Shown here: in pieces, positions 1-6,308 of the stretch
Numbering within the stretch: position 1 is the first letter of the stretch
Layout: each line of letters opens with the position of its first letter
Made by a program: the position numbers and the translations under genes
Notes under the pieces: generated by a model
Seen by the model: the letters and a program-made list of their open reading frames with translations, nothing else
Database searches by the model: none
Told to the model about the DNA's origin: nothing
Source: Bacteroidales bacterium
GTDB taxonomy: Bacteria > Bacteroidota > Bacteroidia > Bacteroidales > JALTDM01
Length of the DNA: 8,497 nucleotides
NCBI GenBank assembly: GCA_027073875.1
Contig: JALTEO010000191.1
Span: 1-8,497 of the forward strand
Direction: 5' to 3'

Positions 1-469
1 TAATCTTTGAAAAAAGATAAGGTTTAAAGTTTATTTTTATGAATTTATTATTTTCAGAGAAAAAAGCCACAGGATTAGAAAAATATTTTTGCCCGATAAT
101 TTTTACCAATTGCCGTAAGGGTAGTCCTTTTGTTGATGCTCCGGACAATAAATTCTCAAAAGTTTTTCGTAATTGGGTTTCCCGTGTATCATAGGAACAA
201 TAAACCGTAATCATGTTGCCTTCTTCCCGAATGGAAAACACATCATACATTTTTCCGGCAAAATTGAATTCCTTACCTTTTTCAATCCAGTTTAATTCAG
301 AAAATGCCTTTTGGTTAAAACGAAAAGAAAGTAAATTCGTATGTTCATTTTCGGTAAGTTCTTTATTGGCAGAAGACTTAATTTGATGCAATTGCCAAAA
401 GAAAAGTCCCGAAGTTCCGATGGCTAAAAAGAAAACGATAGATAATAATATGTAAGAAAGCCATTTCAC
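1..469 (-). CDS. Membrane-anchored hypothetical protein, C-terminus missing (off left edge)
   Basis: An open minus-strand frame runs from a GTG at 469 to the left edge without a stop, giving 156 complete codons. The product starts VKWLSYILLSIVFFL. Residues 3-25 form one hydrophobic segment that looks like an N-terminal membrane anchor or uncleaved signal. A polar soluble part follows, rich in Lys, Glu, Asn and Phe. The central part reads as a beta-rich stretch containing FAGKMYDVFSIREEGN, ending in VYCSYDTRETQLRKTF. Small Bacteroidetes proteins with a similar GKMYDV element seem familiar to me, but I cannot name a family or function. The gene is not obviously related to its divergent neighbour. 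The start is uncertain: no in-frame ATG lies near the membrane segment, and a TTG at 517 in the same open frame would add 16 residues. That the frame is coding rests on its uninterrupted length and the ordered protein (anchor, then soluble domain). Confidence 0.7.
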   Translation of the reverse strand, partial: MKWLSYILLSIVFFLAIGTSGLFFWQLHQIKSSANKELTENEHTNLLSFRFNQKAFSELNWIEKGKEFNFAGKMYDVFSIREEGNMITVYCSYDTRETQLRKTFENLLSGASTKGLPLRQLVKIIGQKYFSNPVAFFSENNKFIKINFKPYLFSKI

Positions 470-474
470 AAGGA

Positions 475-482
475 CAAAGATA
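475..482 (-). promoter_or_regulatory. Possible -7 element (TATCTTTG) for the leftward gene
   Basis: On the minus strand TATCTTTG matches the Bacteroidetes -7 consensus TAnnTTTG. It lies only 5 nt upstream of the GTG chosen at 469, so a transcript would begin at or very near that codon. No good -33 TTG lies about 18 bp upstream (TTC only). It may be a promoter giving a nearly leaderless mRNA or a chance match. Confidence 0.3.
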
Positions 483-548
483 TGTTCTTTTTTAAGACCG
501 AAATGATTAATTTGCAAGTTTTTAATTGTTAAAAAAATGTTAAAATTC

Positions 549-577
549 TTGACAAGTTGATAAATGTTATATCTTTG
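549..577 (+). promoter_or_regulatory. Bacteroidetes-type promoter for the M23-MerR-NIF3-zinc ribbon operon
   Basis: TTG at 549-551 and TATCTTTG at 570-577 are separated by 18 bp, matching the known Bacteroidetes sigma layout (TTTG / TAnnTTTG). The -7 element ends 18 nt before the ATG at 596, so transcription should start only about 10-13 nt upstream of the start codon. The leader is AT-rich and has no Shine-Dalgarno sequence, which is usual in this phylum. This is the best promoter match in the window. Confidence 0.72.
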
Positions 578-595
578 CACTCGGAAAATTGATTT

Positions 596-1570
596 ATGGC
601 ACACAAGAAATTTATTTATGACCTTGAGACTCTTTCTATTAAGAAAGATCGTAGGACTTTTTTACAATATCTTATCAAGTTAATCCCTCATACTGTAATT
701 GCAATTATTTTTTCTGCAATTTTTATATCTGTTTTTTATTATTTTTACGACTCTCCGGAAGAAATTTTACTAAAACGGGAGAATCATCAATATGCACAAC
801 AACTTCTTCTTTTTAATAAGAAAATAGATAAGATTGACAAGGTGCTTGATAATTTGGCATTTCGTGATGATAATATTTACCGTTCCATTTTTGATGTTGA
901 TCCTATTCCTAATGCTGTACGACAAAGTGGGTTCGGAGGAAGTAATCGCTACGAAAATCTGGAAGGATATGACAACTCTGATTTAATTATCAATACAGCA
1001 AAACGAATTGACAAAGTAACCAAAGAGTTATATGTTCAGAGTAAATCCTATGATCAAGTAATTCGTCTCTTGAACAATAAGGAAAAGATGTTACGCTCAA
1101 TACCGTCTATACAACCGATTCTTAATAAAGACCTGACGCGTATTGCTTCTTATTTTGGTTATCGTATAGACCCTGTTTATGGTGTTCGTAAACACCACGA
1201 TGGCATTGATTTTACAGCTCATACAGGTACACCCATTCATGCAACAGGCGATGGTATTGTTGTAAAAGCAGCAAACACTCATGGCGGTTACGGCAAAGAA
1301 GTTGAAATAGATCATGGATTTTCCTATAAAAGTAAATATGCTCATATGAGCAAAATCTTAGTGAAAGAAGGACAACGAGTAAAACGAGGACAAATAATCG
1401 GATTGGTTGGCAACACAGGAAAATCTACTGGTCCACATTTACACTACGAGGTTCGGAAAAATAATATACCGATTAATCCCATAAATTTCTTTTTTAGAGA
1501 TTTGTCGCCGGAAGATTATGACAGAATGATTGAATTGTCATCAATGTCCGGAGGTAAATCATTAGATTAG
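596..1570 (+). CDS. Membrane-anchored M23 (LytM-type) peptidoglycan endopeptidase
   Basis: A 324-residue zinc metallopeptidase predicted to cut peptidoglycan cross-links or stem peptides from the periplasmic side of the inner membrane. Residues 1-30 are cytoplasmic and basic, 31-51 form one membrane helix, and 52-170 form a helical, partly coiled-coil stalk that contains GFGGSNRYENLEGY (112-125). The M23 domain covers about 180-298. Zinc ligands are all visible: H201 and D205 (HDGID) and H283 in HLH (281-283), with H250 (YAHM) and H281 as the catalytic histidines. It should therefore be active rather than a degenerate LytM factor. Length and layout match the membrane-anchored M23 proteins common in Bacteroidetes. 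The ATG at 596 sits at the expected distance from a strong promoter, and no earlier start is needed. It is first in the operon, with the MerR gene 12 nt downstream. The substrate bond and physiological role (growth, division or turnover) cannot be read from the sequence. Confidence 0.93.
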   Translation: MAHKKFIYDLETLSIKKDRRTFLQYLIKLIPHTVIAIIFSAIFISVFYYFYDSPEEILLKRENHQYAQQLLLFNKKIDKIDKVLDNLAFRDDNIYRSIFDVDPIPNAVRQSGFGGSNRYENLEGYDNSDLIINTAKRIDKVTKELYVQSKSYDQVIRLLNNKEKMLRSIPSIQPILNKDLTRIASYFGYRIDPVYGVRKHHDGIDFTAHTGTPIHATGDGIVVKAANTHGGYGKEVEIDHGFSYKSKYAHMSKILVKEGQRVKRGQIIGLVGNTGKSTGPHLHYEVRKNNIPINPINFFFRDLSPEDYDRMIELSSMSGGKSLD

Positions 1571-1582
1571 TATTTTTGTAAA

Positions 1583-1933
1583 ATGCCGGAAATAAATCTG
1601 CCTGAAAAAAAACTCTTTTTCACCATCGGTGAAGTTGCCAAATTATTTTCTATTAAAGAATCAACACTCCGGTTTTGGGAAAGTCATTTTCCGTCAATTT
1701 CTCCTAAACGACGAAATAATGAAAGGGCTTATACCCGCAAAGAGATAGCAGAGATACAAAAAGTTTATTTTTTACTGAAAGAACAAAAAATGACGATTCC
1801 CGGAGCTATCAAAGAGATGCAGAAGCCGAAGAGCAGGCGATTAGATAATTTTCAGGTAATTAGTACACTAACAGAGTTGAAAGAACAACTTATAGCACTC
1901 CGTGAAAAAATTTCAGAAGATGACGAGAGTTAA
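1583..1933 (+). CDS. Short MerR-family transcriptional regulator
   Basis: A 116-residue protein with an N-terminal MerR winged helix-turn-helix (about 12-80). FFTIGEVAKLF (12-22) is helix 1 and turn, STLRFWESHFP (27-37) the recognition-helix region, and RAYTRKEIAEIQKVYFLL (48-65) the wing and following helices. Residues 88-112 are predicted helix, probably the antiparallel coiled coil used for dimerisation. There is no C-terminal effector domain and no cysteine, so it is not a metal-thiol sensor of the classical MerR, CueR or ZntR kind. Short MerR proteins of this shape directly follow the membrane M23 peptidase gene in many Bacteroidetes, which is recalled family knowledge, not tested here. 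The target promoter is unknown; autoregulation of this operon is possible but unsupported by a clear operator. The last 14 nt overlap the NIF3 gene in another frame, which suggests translational coupling. Confidence 0.88.
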   Translation: MPEINLPEKKLFFTIGEVAKLFSIKESTLRFWESHFPSISPKRRNNERAYTRKEIAEIQKVYFLLKEQKMTIPGAIKEMQKPKSRRLDNFQVISTLTELKEQLIALREKISEDDES

Positions 1934-3014
1934 GGAAATCACAAGTTATTTAAACGAGGTTTTTCCGTTTGCCTACCAAGAATCTTATGATAATTCAGGT
2001 TTACTTATTGGTAATCCGGATGCTCATGTCAAAGGACTGCTTGTTACACTTGATGTTACCGAGGCAGTAATTGATGAGGCAATTTCACTCGGATGCAATG
2101 TTATTTTGGCACATCATCCGATTATTTTTCATGGAATTAAGCGACTTACGGGCTCATCATTTGAAGAACGCACCATTATTAAAGCTATTGAGAATAACAT
2201 TGCTATTATTGCTTCACATACCAATACGGATAATTCTGCTATTGGAACCAACTATCATCTGGCAAAACTTTTTGATTTACACAATACCAAACCGCTTCTT
2301 CCGCTCACAGACACTTTGCGTAAATTAGTTACTTTCGTTCCCCTTTCGCACGAACAAAAAGTAAAAGAAGCATTGTTCAGTGCCGGTGCCGGTGTTATTG
2401 GCAACTACGACAAAACAAGTTTTACTGTACAGGGAACCGGCAGCTTTCGTGGAAACGAGAAAACACATGGTTTTTCAGGCACACCAAATAAGCTTCATTT
2501 TGAAAAAGAAATACGAATAGAAACTATTTTTCCGAAACATCTTGAACATAAAATAATTTATGCTCTTTTAGAAGTCCATCCTTATGAAGAAGTGGCATAC
2601 GATATTTTCAAGATAGAGAATACGCAAGAAAATTTTGGTTCGGGCATTATTGGAGAACTTGCTGATGAAATTGAACCTTCAGTATTTCTAAAGAAAATTA
2701 AAACTGTTTTAGGTGGCGGAATCCGTTATACCGATTTTCATAAGGACACCATCAAAAAAGTAGCTGTTTGCGGTGGAACAGGGGCTTTTCTTTTACGAAC
2801 TGCTATTGTGCAAAAAGCTGATATCTTTATCACCTCAGATGTAAAATATCACCAGTTTTTTGATGCAGACAAGAAAATAATAATTGCCGATGTAGGACAT
2901 TATGAAAGTGAACAATTTACCAAAGAAATATTTTTTGCACTTATTCAAAATAAATTTTCTACTTTTGCACCTCGTTTGAGCAAAATAAATACTAATCCTA
3001 TTAATTATTTATAG
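1920..3014 (+). CDS. NIF3/YbgI-family dinuclear metal protein with PII-like insert (GTP cyclohydrolase I type 2 homolog)
   Basis: A 364-residue member of the NIF3 family, known from structures (E. coli YbgI, Bacillus YqfO) as toroidal hexamers with a two-metal site on the inner face. The biochemical function is unresolved; databases call it 'GTP cyclohydrolase 1 type 2 homolog', but that activity is not shown by this sequence. Expected metal ligands are present: H65 and H66 (AHHP), D104 (HTNTD), H327 and E331 (GHYESE). DVKYH at 307-311 is another family signature. Residues about 132-235 form the inserted PII/CutA-like domain, including GTGSFRGNE (172-180) and HPYEEVAYDI (220-229), so this is the long form. 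I chose the ATG at 1920 (MTRVKEITSYL) because the family starts this way. A GTG at 1902 would add six atypical residues. It overlaps the MerR gene by 14 nt, and the zinc-ribbon gene follows 3 nt later, so it sits inside the operon. Confidence 0.93.
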   Translation: MTRVKEITSYLNEVFPFAYQESYDNSGLLIGNPDAHVKGLLVTLDVTEAVIDEAISLGCNVILAHHPIIFHGIKRLTGSSFEERTIIKAIENNIAIIASHTNTDNSAIGTNYHLAKLFDLHNTKPLLPLTDTLRKLVTFVPLSHEQKVKEALFSAGAGVIGNYDKTSFTVQGTGSFRGNEKTHGFSGTPNKLHFEKEIRIETIFPKHLEHKIIYALLEVHPYEEVAYDIFKIENTQENFGSGIIGELADEIEPSVFLKKIKTVLGGGIRYTDFHKDTIKKVAVCGGTGAFLLRTAIVQKADIFITSDVKYHQFFDADKKIIIADVGHYESEQFTKEIFFALIQNKFSTFAPRLSKINTNPINYL

Positions 3015-3017
3015 ATT

Positions 3018-3908
3018 ATGGCAACAAAAAAACAAGCAACTCCGGATATTGCGGAATTAAGTGTTGAAGAAAAACTGAGATTACTCTACAAGTTACAATT
3101 ATTTGATTCTGAGCTAGATGATATCCGTATTCTTCGTGGTGAATTACCCCTTGAGGTTGAAGATTTGGAAGATGAGATTCAAGGATTGGTTACACGGATT
3201 GACAATTTTAATGAGAAATTGGCTAATATTGATAACAATATTGCAGAATACAAAAACAAGATTAAGGAATCAGAAAAATTAAAAGCAAAATATGACGAAC
3301 AATTGCATGATGTTCGTAATAACCGCGAATATGAGTCTTTATCAAAAGAAGTTGAATTTCAGGAGCTTGAAATACAATTGTCCAATAAGAAAATAAAAGA
3401 AGCAAAAGAAGAGATTAGTTTATTAACTGAACAGGTGGAGGTAGCCAAAAAAGAGTTAGAAGTAAAAAAAGAGGAATTGTTGCTTAAGAAAAAAGAACTT
3501 AACAGTATAGAAAAAGAAACAGAAAAAGAAGAAAAAGAGCTTTTAAAAAAATCAGAGGAAATTGCTAAAAATATTGAACCTCGCCTGTTGGCAGCTTATA
3601 AACGCATCCGGTTGAATGCCCGCAATGGATTGGCAGTCGTTCGTGTTGAACGGGATGCTTGTGGTGGTTGTTTCAACAAGGTACCGCCTCAACGCCAAGT
3701 TGATATTCACTCACATAAAAAGATTATTGTCTGTGAACATTGTGGCAGATTACTGATTGATCGTCCGCTGTCACACAATATTTTAGAAGAGTTAGGTGGT
3801 AAGTTCAAAGAGATTCTACTTAAAGAACAGGAAGAAGAAAAACGGATGCTGGAAGCCAAAGCAAAGAAAGGTCGCAGAACAACCAGAACAACCAAAGTAA
3901 AAAAATAA
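3018..3908 (+). CDS. Coiled-coil C4-type zinc-ribbon protein (COG1579 / zf-RING_7 type)
   Basis: A 296-residue protein with a long charged helical hairpin followed by a zinc ribbon. Residues about 15-190 are almost entirely helical heptad-like sequence rich in Glu, Lys and Leu. The ribbon has C215-x2-C218 (ACGGCFNKVPPQ) and C239-x2-C242 (CEHCGRLL), the four cysteines expected to hold one zinc. A basic tail (KKGRRTTRTTKVKK, 283-296) ends the protein and may bind nucleic acid, which is inference. Homologues include Helicobacter HP0958 and Chlamydia CT398, which bind the sigma-54 factor and, for HP0958, flagellin mRNA. No flagellar gene is nearby, so that role should not be assumed here. It follows the NIF3 gene by 3 nt, a pairing common in Bacteroidetes as I recall it. 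It is the last gene of the operon and converges with the thioesterase gene. ATG at 3018 is the only sensible start. Confidence 0.9.
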   Translation: MATKKQATPDIAELSVEEKLRLLYKLQLFDSELDDIRILRGELPLEVEDLEDEIQGLVTRIDNFNEKLANIDNNIAEYKNKIKESEKLKAKYDEQLHDVRNNREYESLSKEVEFQELEIQLSNKKIKEAKEEISLLTEQVEVAKKELEVKKEELLLKKKELNSIEKETEKEEKELLKKSEEIAKNIEPRLLAAYKRIRLNARNGLAVVRVERDACGGCFNKVPPQRQVDIHSHKKIIVCEHCGRLLIDRPLSHNILEELGGKFKEILLKEQEEEKRMLEAKAKKGRRTTRTTKVKK

Positions 3909-3928
3909 ATCTGATATAATTAATCAGA
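3899..3928 (-). terminator. Rho-independent terminator for the leftward (flippase-dehydratase-thioesterase) unit
   Basis: Perfect 6-bp stem TCTGAT (3910-3915) with ATCAGA (3923-3928) and a 7-nt AT loop. Read on the minus strand, the hairpin is followed by ATTTA and then seven Ts (complement of 3899-3905). It sits directly after the thioesterase stop. The stem is short and AT-rich, so strength is probably modest. Confidence 0.5.
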
Positions 3929-3954
3929 GCACTATTTAATCTGAACTTTTTTTT
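3924..3954 (+). terminator. Weak terminator for the rightward M23-zinc ribbon operon
   Basis: TCAGA (3924-3928) can pair with TCTGA (3940-3944) across an 11-nt loop, followed after AC by eight Ts (3947-3954). The left arm is shared with the opposite-strand hairpin, so the two structures exclude each other. The stem is only 5 bp, hence low confidence. Confidence 0.35.
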
Positions 3955-4378
3955 CAAATTCAAGTACCTTATTTTTCCATTCTTGTGGAATTGCCAACGA
4001 TATCTTATTTTCGTAGTCATATCCTACCAATATTGAAGTGCAGCAAGAAATAAGTGTTTCATTTTCCTTGTCTCCCTTGACAATATGTTGGTGCATATAA
4101 ATACTTTTATTGCCTATTTTCTCAATTTTGGTTTGTACAAATATTTTATCGTCAAGGAAAACCGATTCAAAAAACTCTATTTCAATTTTAGCTAAAACAA
4201 GTCCTTTTTTTCGCCATTCAATCGTGTCGTCAAAAACCTGTTCAAAATAACGCAAGCGGGCATAATCCAAATATTGAAGATATATGGCATTATTTACATG
4301 TCCGGCAATATCCACATCATTAAACCTGATTTGTACCGGAACTTTGTGTAAAAACTTTGTATGATGATCAGAAAACAT
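3932..4378 (-). CDS. Acyl-CoA thioesterase, 4-hydroxybenzoyl-CoA thioesterase (hotdog) family
   Basis: A 148-residue single hotdog-domain protein of the 4HBT/YbgC/FadM group, cytoplasmic, normally active as a dimer or tetramer and hydrolysing acyl-CoA thioesters. The signature is near the N-terminus: VQIRFNDVDIAGHVNN (15-30), followed by the long central hotdog helix AIYLQYLDYARLRYFEQVF (31-49). D23 aligns with the catalytic Asp17 of Pseudomonas 4-hydroxybenzoyl-CoA thioesterase; the GHVNN form is typical of the long- or medium-chain acyl-CoA thioesterase branch. Family length is about 130-150, so it is complete. The substrate cannot be predicted. ATG at 4378 is 17 nt downstream of the dehydratase stop, so the two are probably co-transcribed, though a functional link to sugar synthesis is not evident. 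Its C-terminal Lys-rich codons supply the T-run for the opposing strand's putative terminator. Confidence 0.88.
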   Translation of the reverse strand: MFSDHHTKFLHKVPVQIRFNDVDIAGHVNNAIYLQYLDYARLRYFEQVFDDTIEWRKKGLVLAKIEIEFFESVFLDDKIFVQTKIEKIGNKSIYMHQHIVKGDKENETLISCCTSILVGYDYENKISLAIPQEWKNKVLEFEKKVQIK

Positions 4379-4395
4379 AGTATAGCTCTATTCAT

Positions 4396-6261
4396 TTAGT
4401 CTAATACTTCGTAAGGAGAATTATTGCTGATATATTCAGGAACAATTTTTTTCAATTGTTTTACTATTTGGTAATTATCAAAACTTTCCAAAGCTCTCCA
4501 TAAATCATTTAGCCGGATTTGGATTTCATTTTCGTTGTAGCTGTTAACTTTGGCAATCATTATCTTTTTGTGTGGTGTAGGTAAGTGATTTTCATCTTTG
4601 TAGATAAGCTCTTCATATAATTTTTCACCCGGTCGTAAGCCCGTAAAAACTATCTGAATGTCTTTACCCAGTTCTAAACCGGAAAGTTTTATCATTTTCT
4701 TAGCCAAGTCTATAATTTTTACGGATTTTCCCATATCGAACATGAAAACCTCGCCGCCTTGCCCCAAAGAGCCGGCTTCCAGAACCAACTGGCAAGCTTC
4801 TGGAATCGTCATAAAGAATCGTGTTACCTCAGGGTCTGTTAATGTCAGTGGACCTCCTGTTTCTATTTGTTCGCGAAATCGTGGTATTACCGAACCATTA
4901 GAACCTAATACATTGCCAAATCGTGTAGCAATAAATCGAGTTCCATCCTTACTGTTTTGAGTTTGTGTAAAGATTTCGGCTACCCGTTTGGTTGCCCCCA
5001 TTACATTTGTCGGATTTACAGCTTTATCGGTAGAAATCATTATAAATTTTTCAACACCTGCTTTAATTGCTTCTTCGGCAAGTGCTTTCGTACCAAACAC
5101 ATTAGTGCTTACAGCTTCTGCCGGATTGATTTCCATCAAAGGAACATGTTTCAGTGCTGCTGCATGATAAATTATTTTTGGCTGATAGCGATTTAAAATA
5201 TATGCTACGCGTTCACGGTTACGAATATCACCAACTATAAGCTTAAAATTTTGGAAATGATATTTTTCTCTAAGTTTGATGTCTATTTCATAAAGTGGCG
5301 TTTCGGCGATGTCAAACAGGATTATAAGTTGCGGCTTAAAAGAGAGCAGTTGAATTACAATTTCACTGCCAATAGAACCGGCAGCTCCCGTAACCATTAC
5401 CACTTTATTCAAAATATCTTTCTTGATGGTGTCTTTATCGAGTTTAATGACATCTCGTTCGAGCAAATCTTCAATCTTGTATTTTTTGATTTGATTTAAA
5501 CTTAACTCACCGTTAATCCATTCCTTAACATCGGGCAGTGTTTTTATTTCTATGTTGTGAGCCAAACAGGTTTCGAGGATACGGTTTTTGACATCAAACG
5601 GTATTTGTTCTTTTGTGAAAATAAACTGTTGAATCTTTTGTTTCTCAATTATTTTTTCCAGATCATCAGATTTGTAGATAGTTACATTTTCCAGTTTATG
5701 TCCTGCTTTTTTTGTGTCGGCAGTAAAAAATGCAACGACTCGTAATTTATTCTCTGCATCACGATCAAAAGTTCGTTTGGTAATAGATGCCAGCTCTCCT
5801 GTTCCGTAAATGGCGACATTAACTTTTTCCTTTGATGAGTTTGACAATTCATGGAAAAAAGATTTAACAATAAGACGGTAAGAAACCATCAGAAAAGTGC
5901 TGACCAGCAGTTCGATAATAACAATAGAGAATGGAATAAAATAAGGTAAACTGCCAATATATTTTCCTAATAAATTGCTAAGGACAAAAATGACACTGCC
6001 GGAGAAAAGGACAATAAAAATATGTTCTGCATCGCGACTGCCGGTATAACGAACAATTCCTACATAAGTTCTGCCAATGATAAAACCAATGGTACGAATA
6101 ATCAGGATAAAAGGAAGTATAAATTTCAGCGATTGAAGATAATCTGCCGGAATTTTAAAGTTGAACCGTAGCAAATAAGCAATGATAGCAGAGATAAAGA
6201 TAAGAAAAATATCAAATATCAGAATTATCCAACGGGGCGTATTTCTATTTTCTAAAAACAA
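4396..6261 (-). CDS. Membrane-bound nucleotide-sugar 4,6-dehydratase (CapD/WbpM/FlaA1-like polysaccharide biosynthesis protein)
   Basis: A 621-residue integral membrane SDR enzyme. Relatives WbpM and PglF convert UDP-GlcNAc to its 4-keto-6-deoxy sugar, the precursor of QuiNAc, FucNAc or bacillosamine-type sugars. Residues about 11-31, 47-66, 81-100 and 108-130 form four membrane helices. About 145-265 is a Rossmann-like domain (VAIYGTGELA, 149-158), and about 285-575 is the extended SDR dehydratase domain. NAD-binding TGAAGSIG is at 291-298, GDIRN at 344-348, HAAALKHVPLME at 366-377 and STDKAVNP at 410-417. The usual SDR Tyr of YxxxK is Met here (M421...K425), as is normal for this family, with T411, D412 and K413 as expected active-site residues. 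The start is TTG at 6261: an in-frame stop (TAA, 6267-6265) lies two codons upstream, and the next Met is residue 125, inside the fourth helix. The N-terminus NRNTPRW also fits the family. The enzyme is complete. Confidence 0.9.
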   Translation of the reverse strand: MFLENRNTPRWIILIFDIFLIFISAIIAYLLRFNFKIPADYLQSLKFILPFILIIRTIGFIIGRTYVGIVRYTGSRDAEHIFIVLFSGSVIFVLSNLLGKYIGSLPYFIPFSIVIIELLVSTFLMVSYRLIVKSFFHELSNSSKEKVNVAIYGTGELASITKRTFDRDAENKLRVVAFFTADTKKAGHKLENVTIYKSDDLEKIIEKQKIQQFIFTKEQIPFDVKNRILETCLAHNIEIKTLPDVKEWINGELSLNQIKKYKIEDLLERDVIKLDKDTIKKDILNKVVMVTGAAGSIGSEIVIQLLSFKPQLIILFDIAETPLYEIDIKLREKYHFQNFKLIVGDIRNRERVAYILNRYQPKIIYHAAALKHVPLMEINPAEAVSTNVFGTKALAEEAIKAGVEKFIMISTDKAVNPTNVMGATKRVAEIFTQTQNSKDGTRFIATRFGNVLGSNGSVIPRFREQIETGGPLTLTDPEVTRFFMTIPEACQLVLEAGSLGQGGEVFMFDMGKSVKIIDLAKKMIKLSGLELGKDIQIVFTGLRPGEKLYEELIYKDENHLPTPHKKIMIAKVNSYNENEIQIRLNDLWRALESFDNYQIVKQLKKIVPEYISNNSPYEVLD

Positions 6262-6278
6262 TGGTTAGGAATTTTTTG

Positions 6279-6286
6279 CAAAGTTA
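6279..6286 (-). promoter_or_regulatory. Possible internal promoter (-7 element TAACTTTG) for the dehydratase gene
   Basis: In the 47-bp flippase-dehydratase gap, the minus strand reads TAACTTTG, a full match to TAnnTTTG. It ends 17 nt before the TTG start, nearly the same distance as in the M23 promoter (18 nt), and is also followed by C. No TTG is seen at the -33 position. It could let the dehydratase and thioesterase be transcribed apart from the flippase. Confidence 0.4.
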
Positions 6287-6308
6287 AAATATTTATTTAG
6301 AAGTTTTC

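Noticed and set aside
1097..1345. 82-codon minus-strand open frame inside the M23 gene
   Set aside because: It lies wholly opposite the conserved M23 catalytic domain, and its translation is low-complexity and Cys/Thr-rich, with no motif.
1571..1578. TATTTTTG, a -7-like match between the M23 and MerR genes
   Set aside because: It ends 4 nt before the MerR ATG, has no -33 partner and lies in a 12-nt operon gap, so chance in AT-rich DNA is the better explanation.
1902..1919. GTG at 1902 as an upstream start for the NIF3 gene
   Set aside because: It adds six residues (VKKFQK) not expected in the family, while the ATG at 1920 gives the normal N-terminus.
2071..2328. 85-codon plus-strand open frame inside the NIF3 gene
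   Set aside because: It is a frame-shifted shadow of the conserved metal-binding region; the product is Leu/His-rich with no family features.
4658..5499. Three plus-strand open frames of 79-100 codons opposite the dehydratase
   Set aside because: All are antisense to highly conserved SDR motifs and have no promoter or recognisable protein features.
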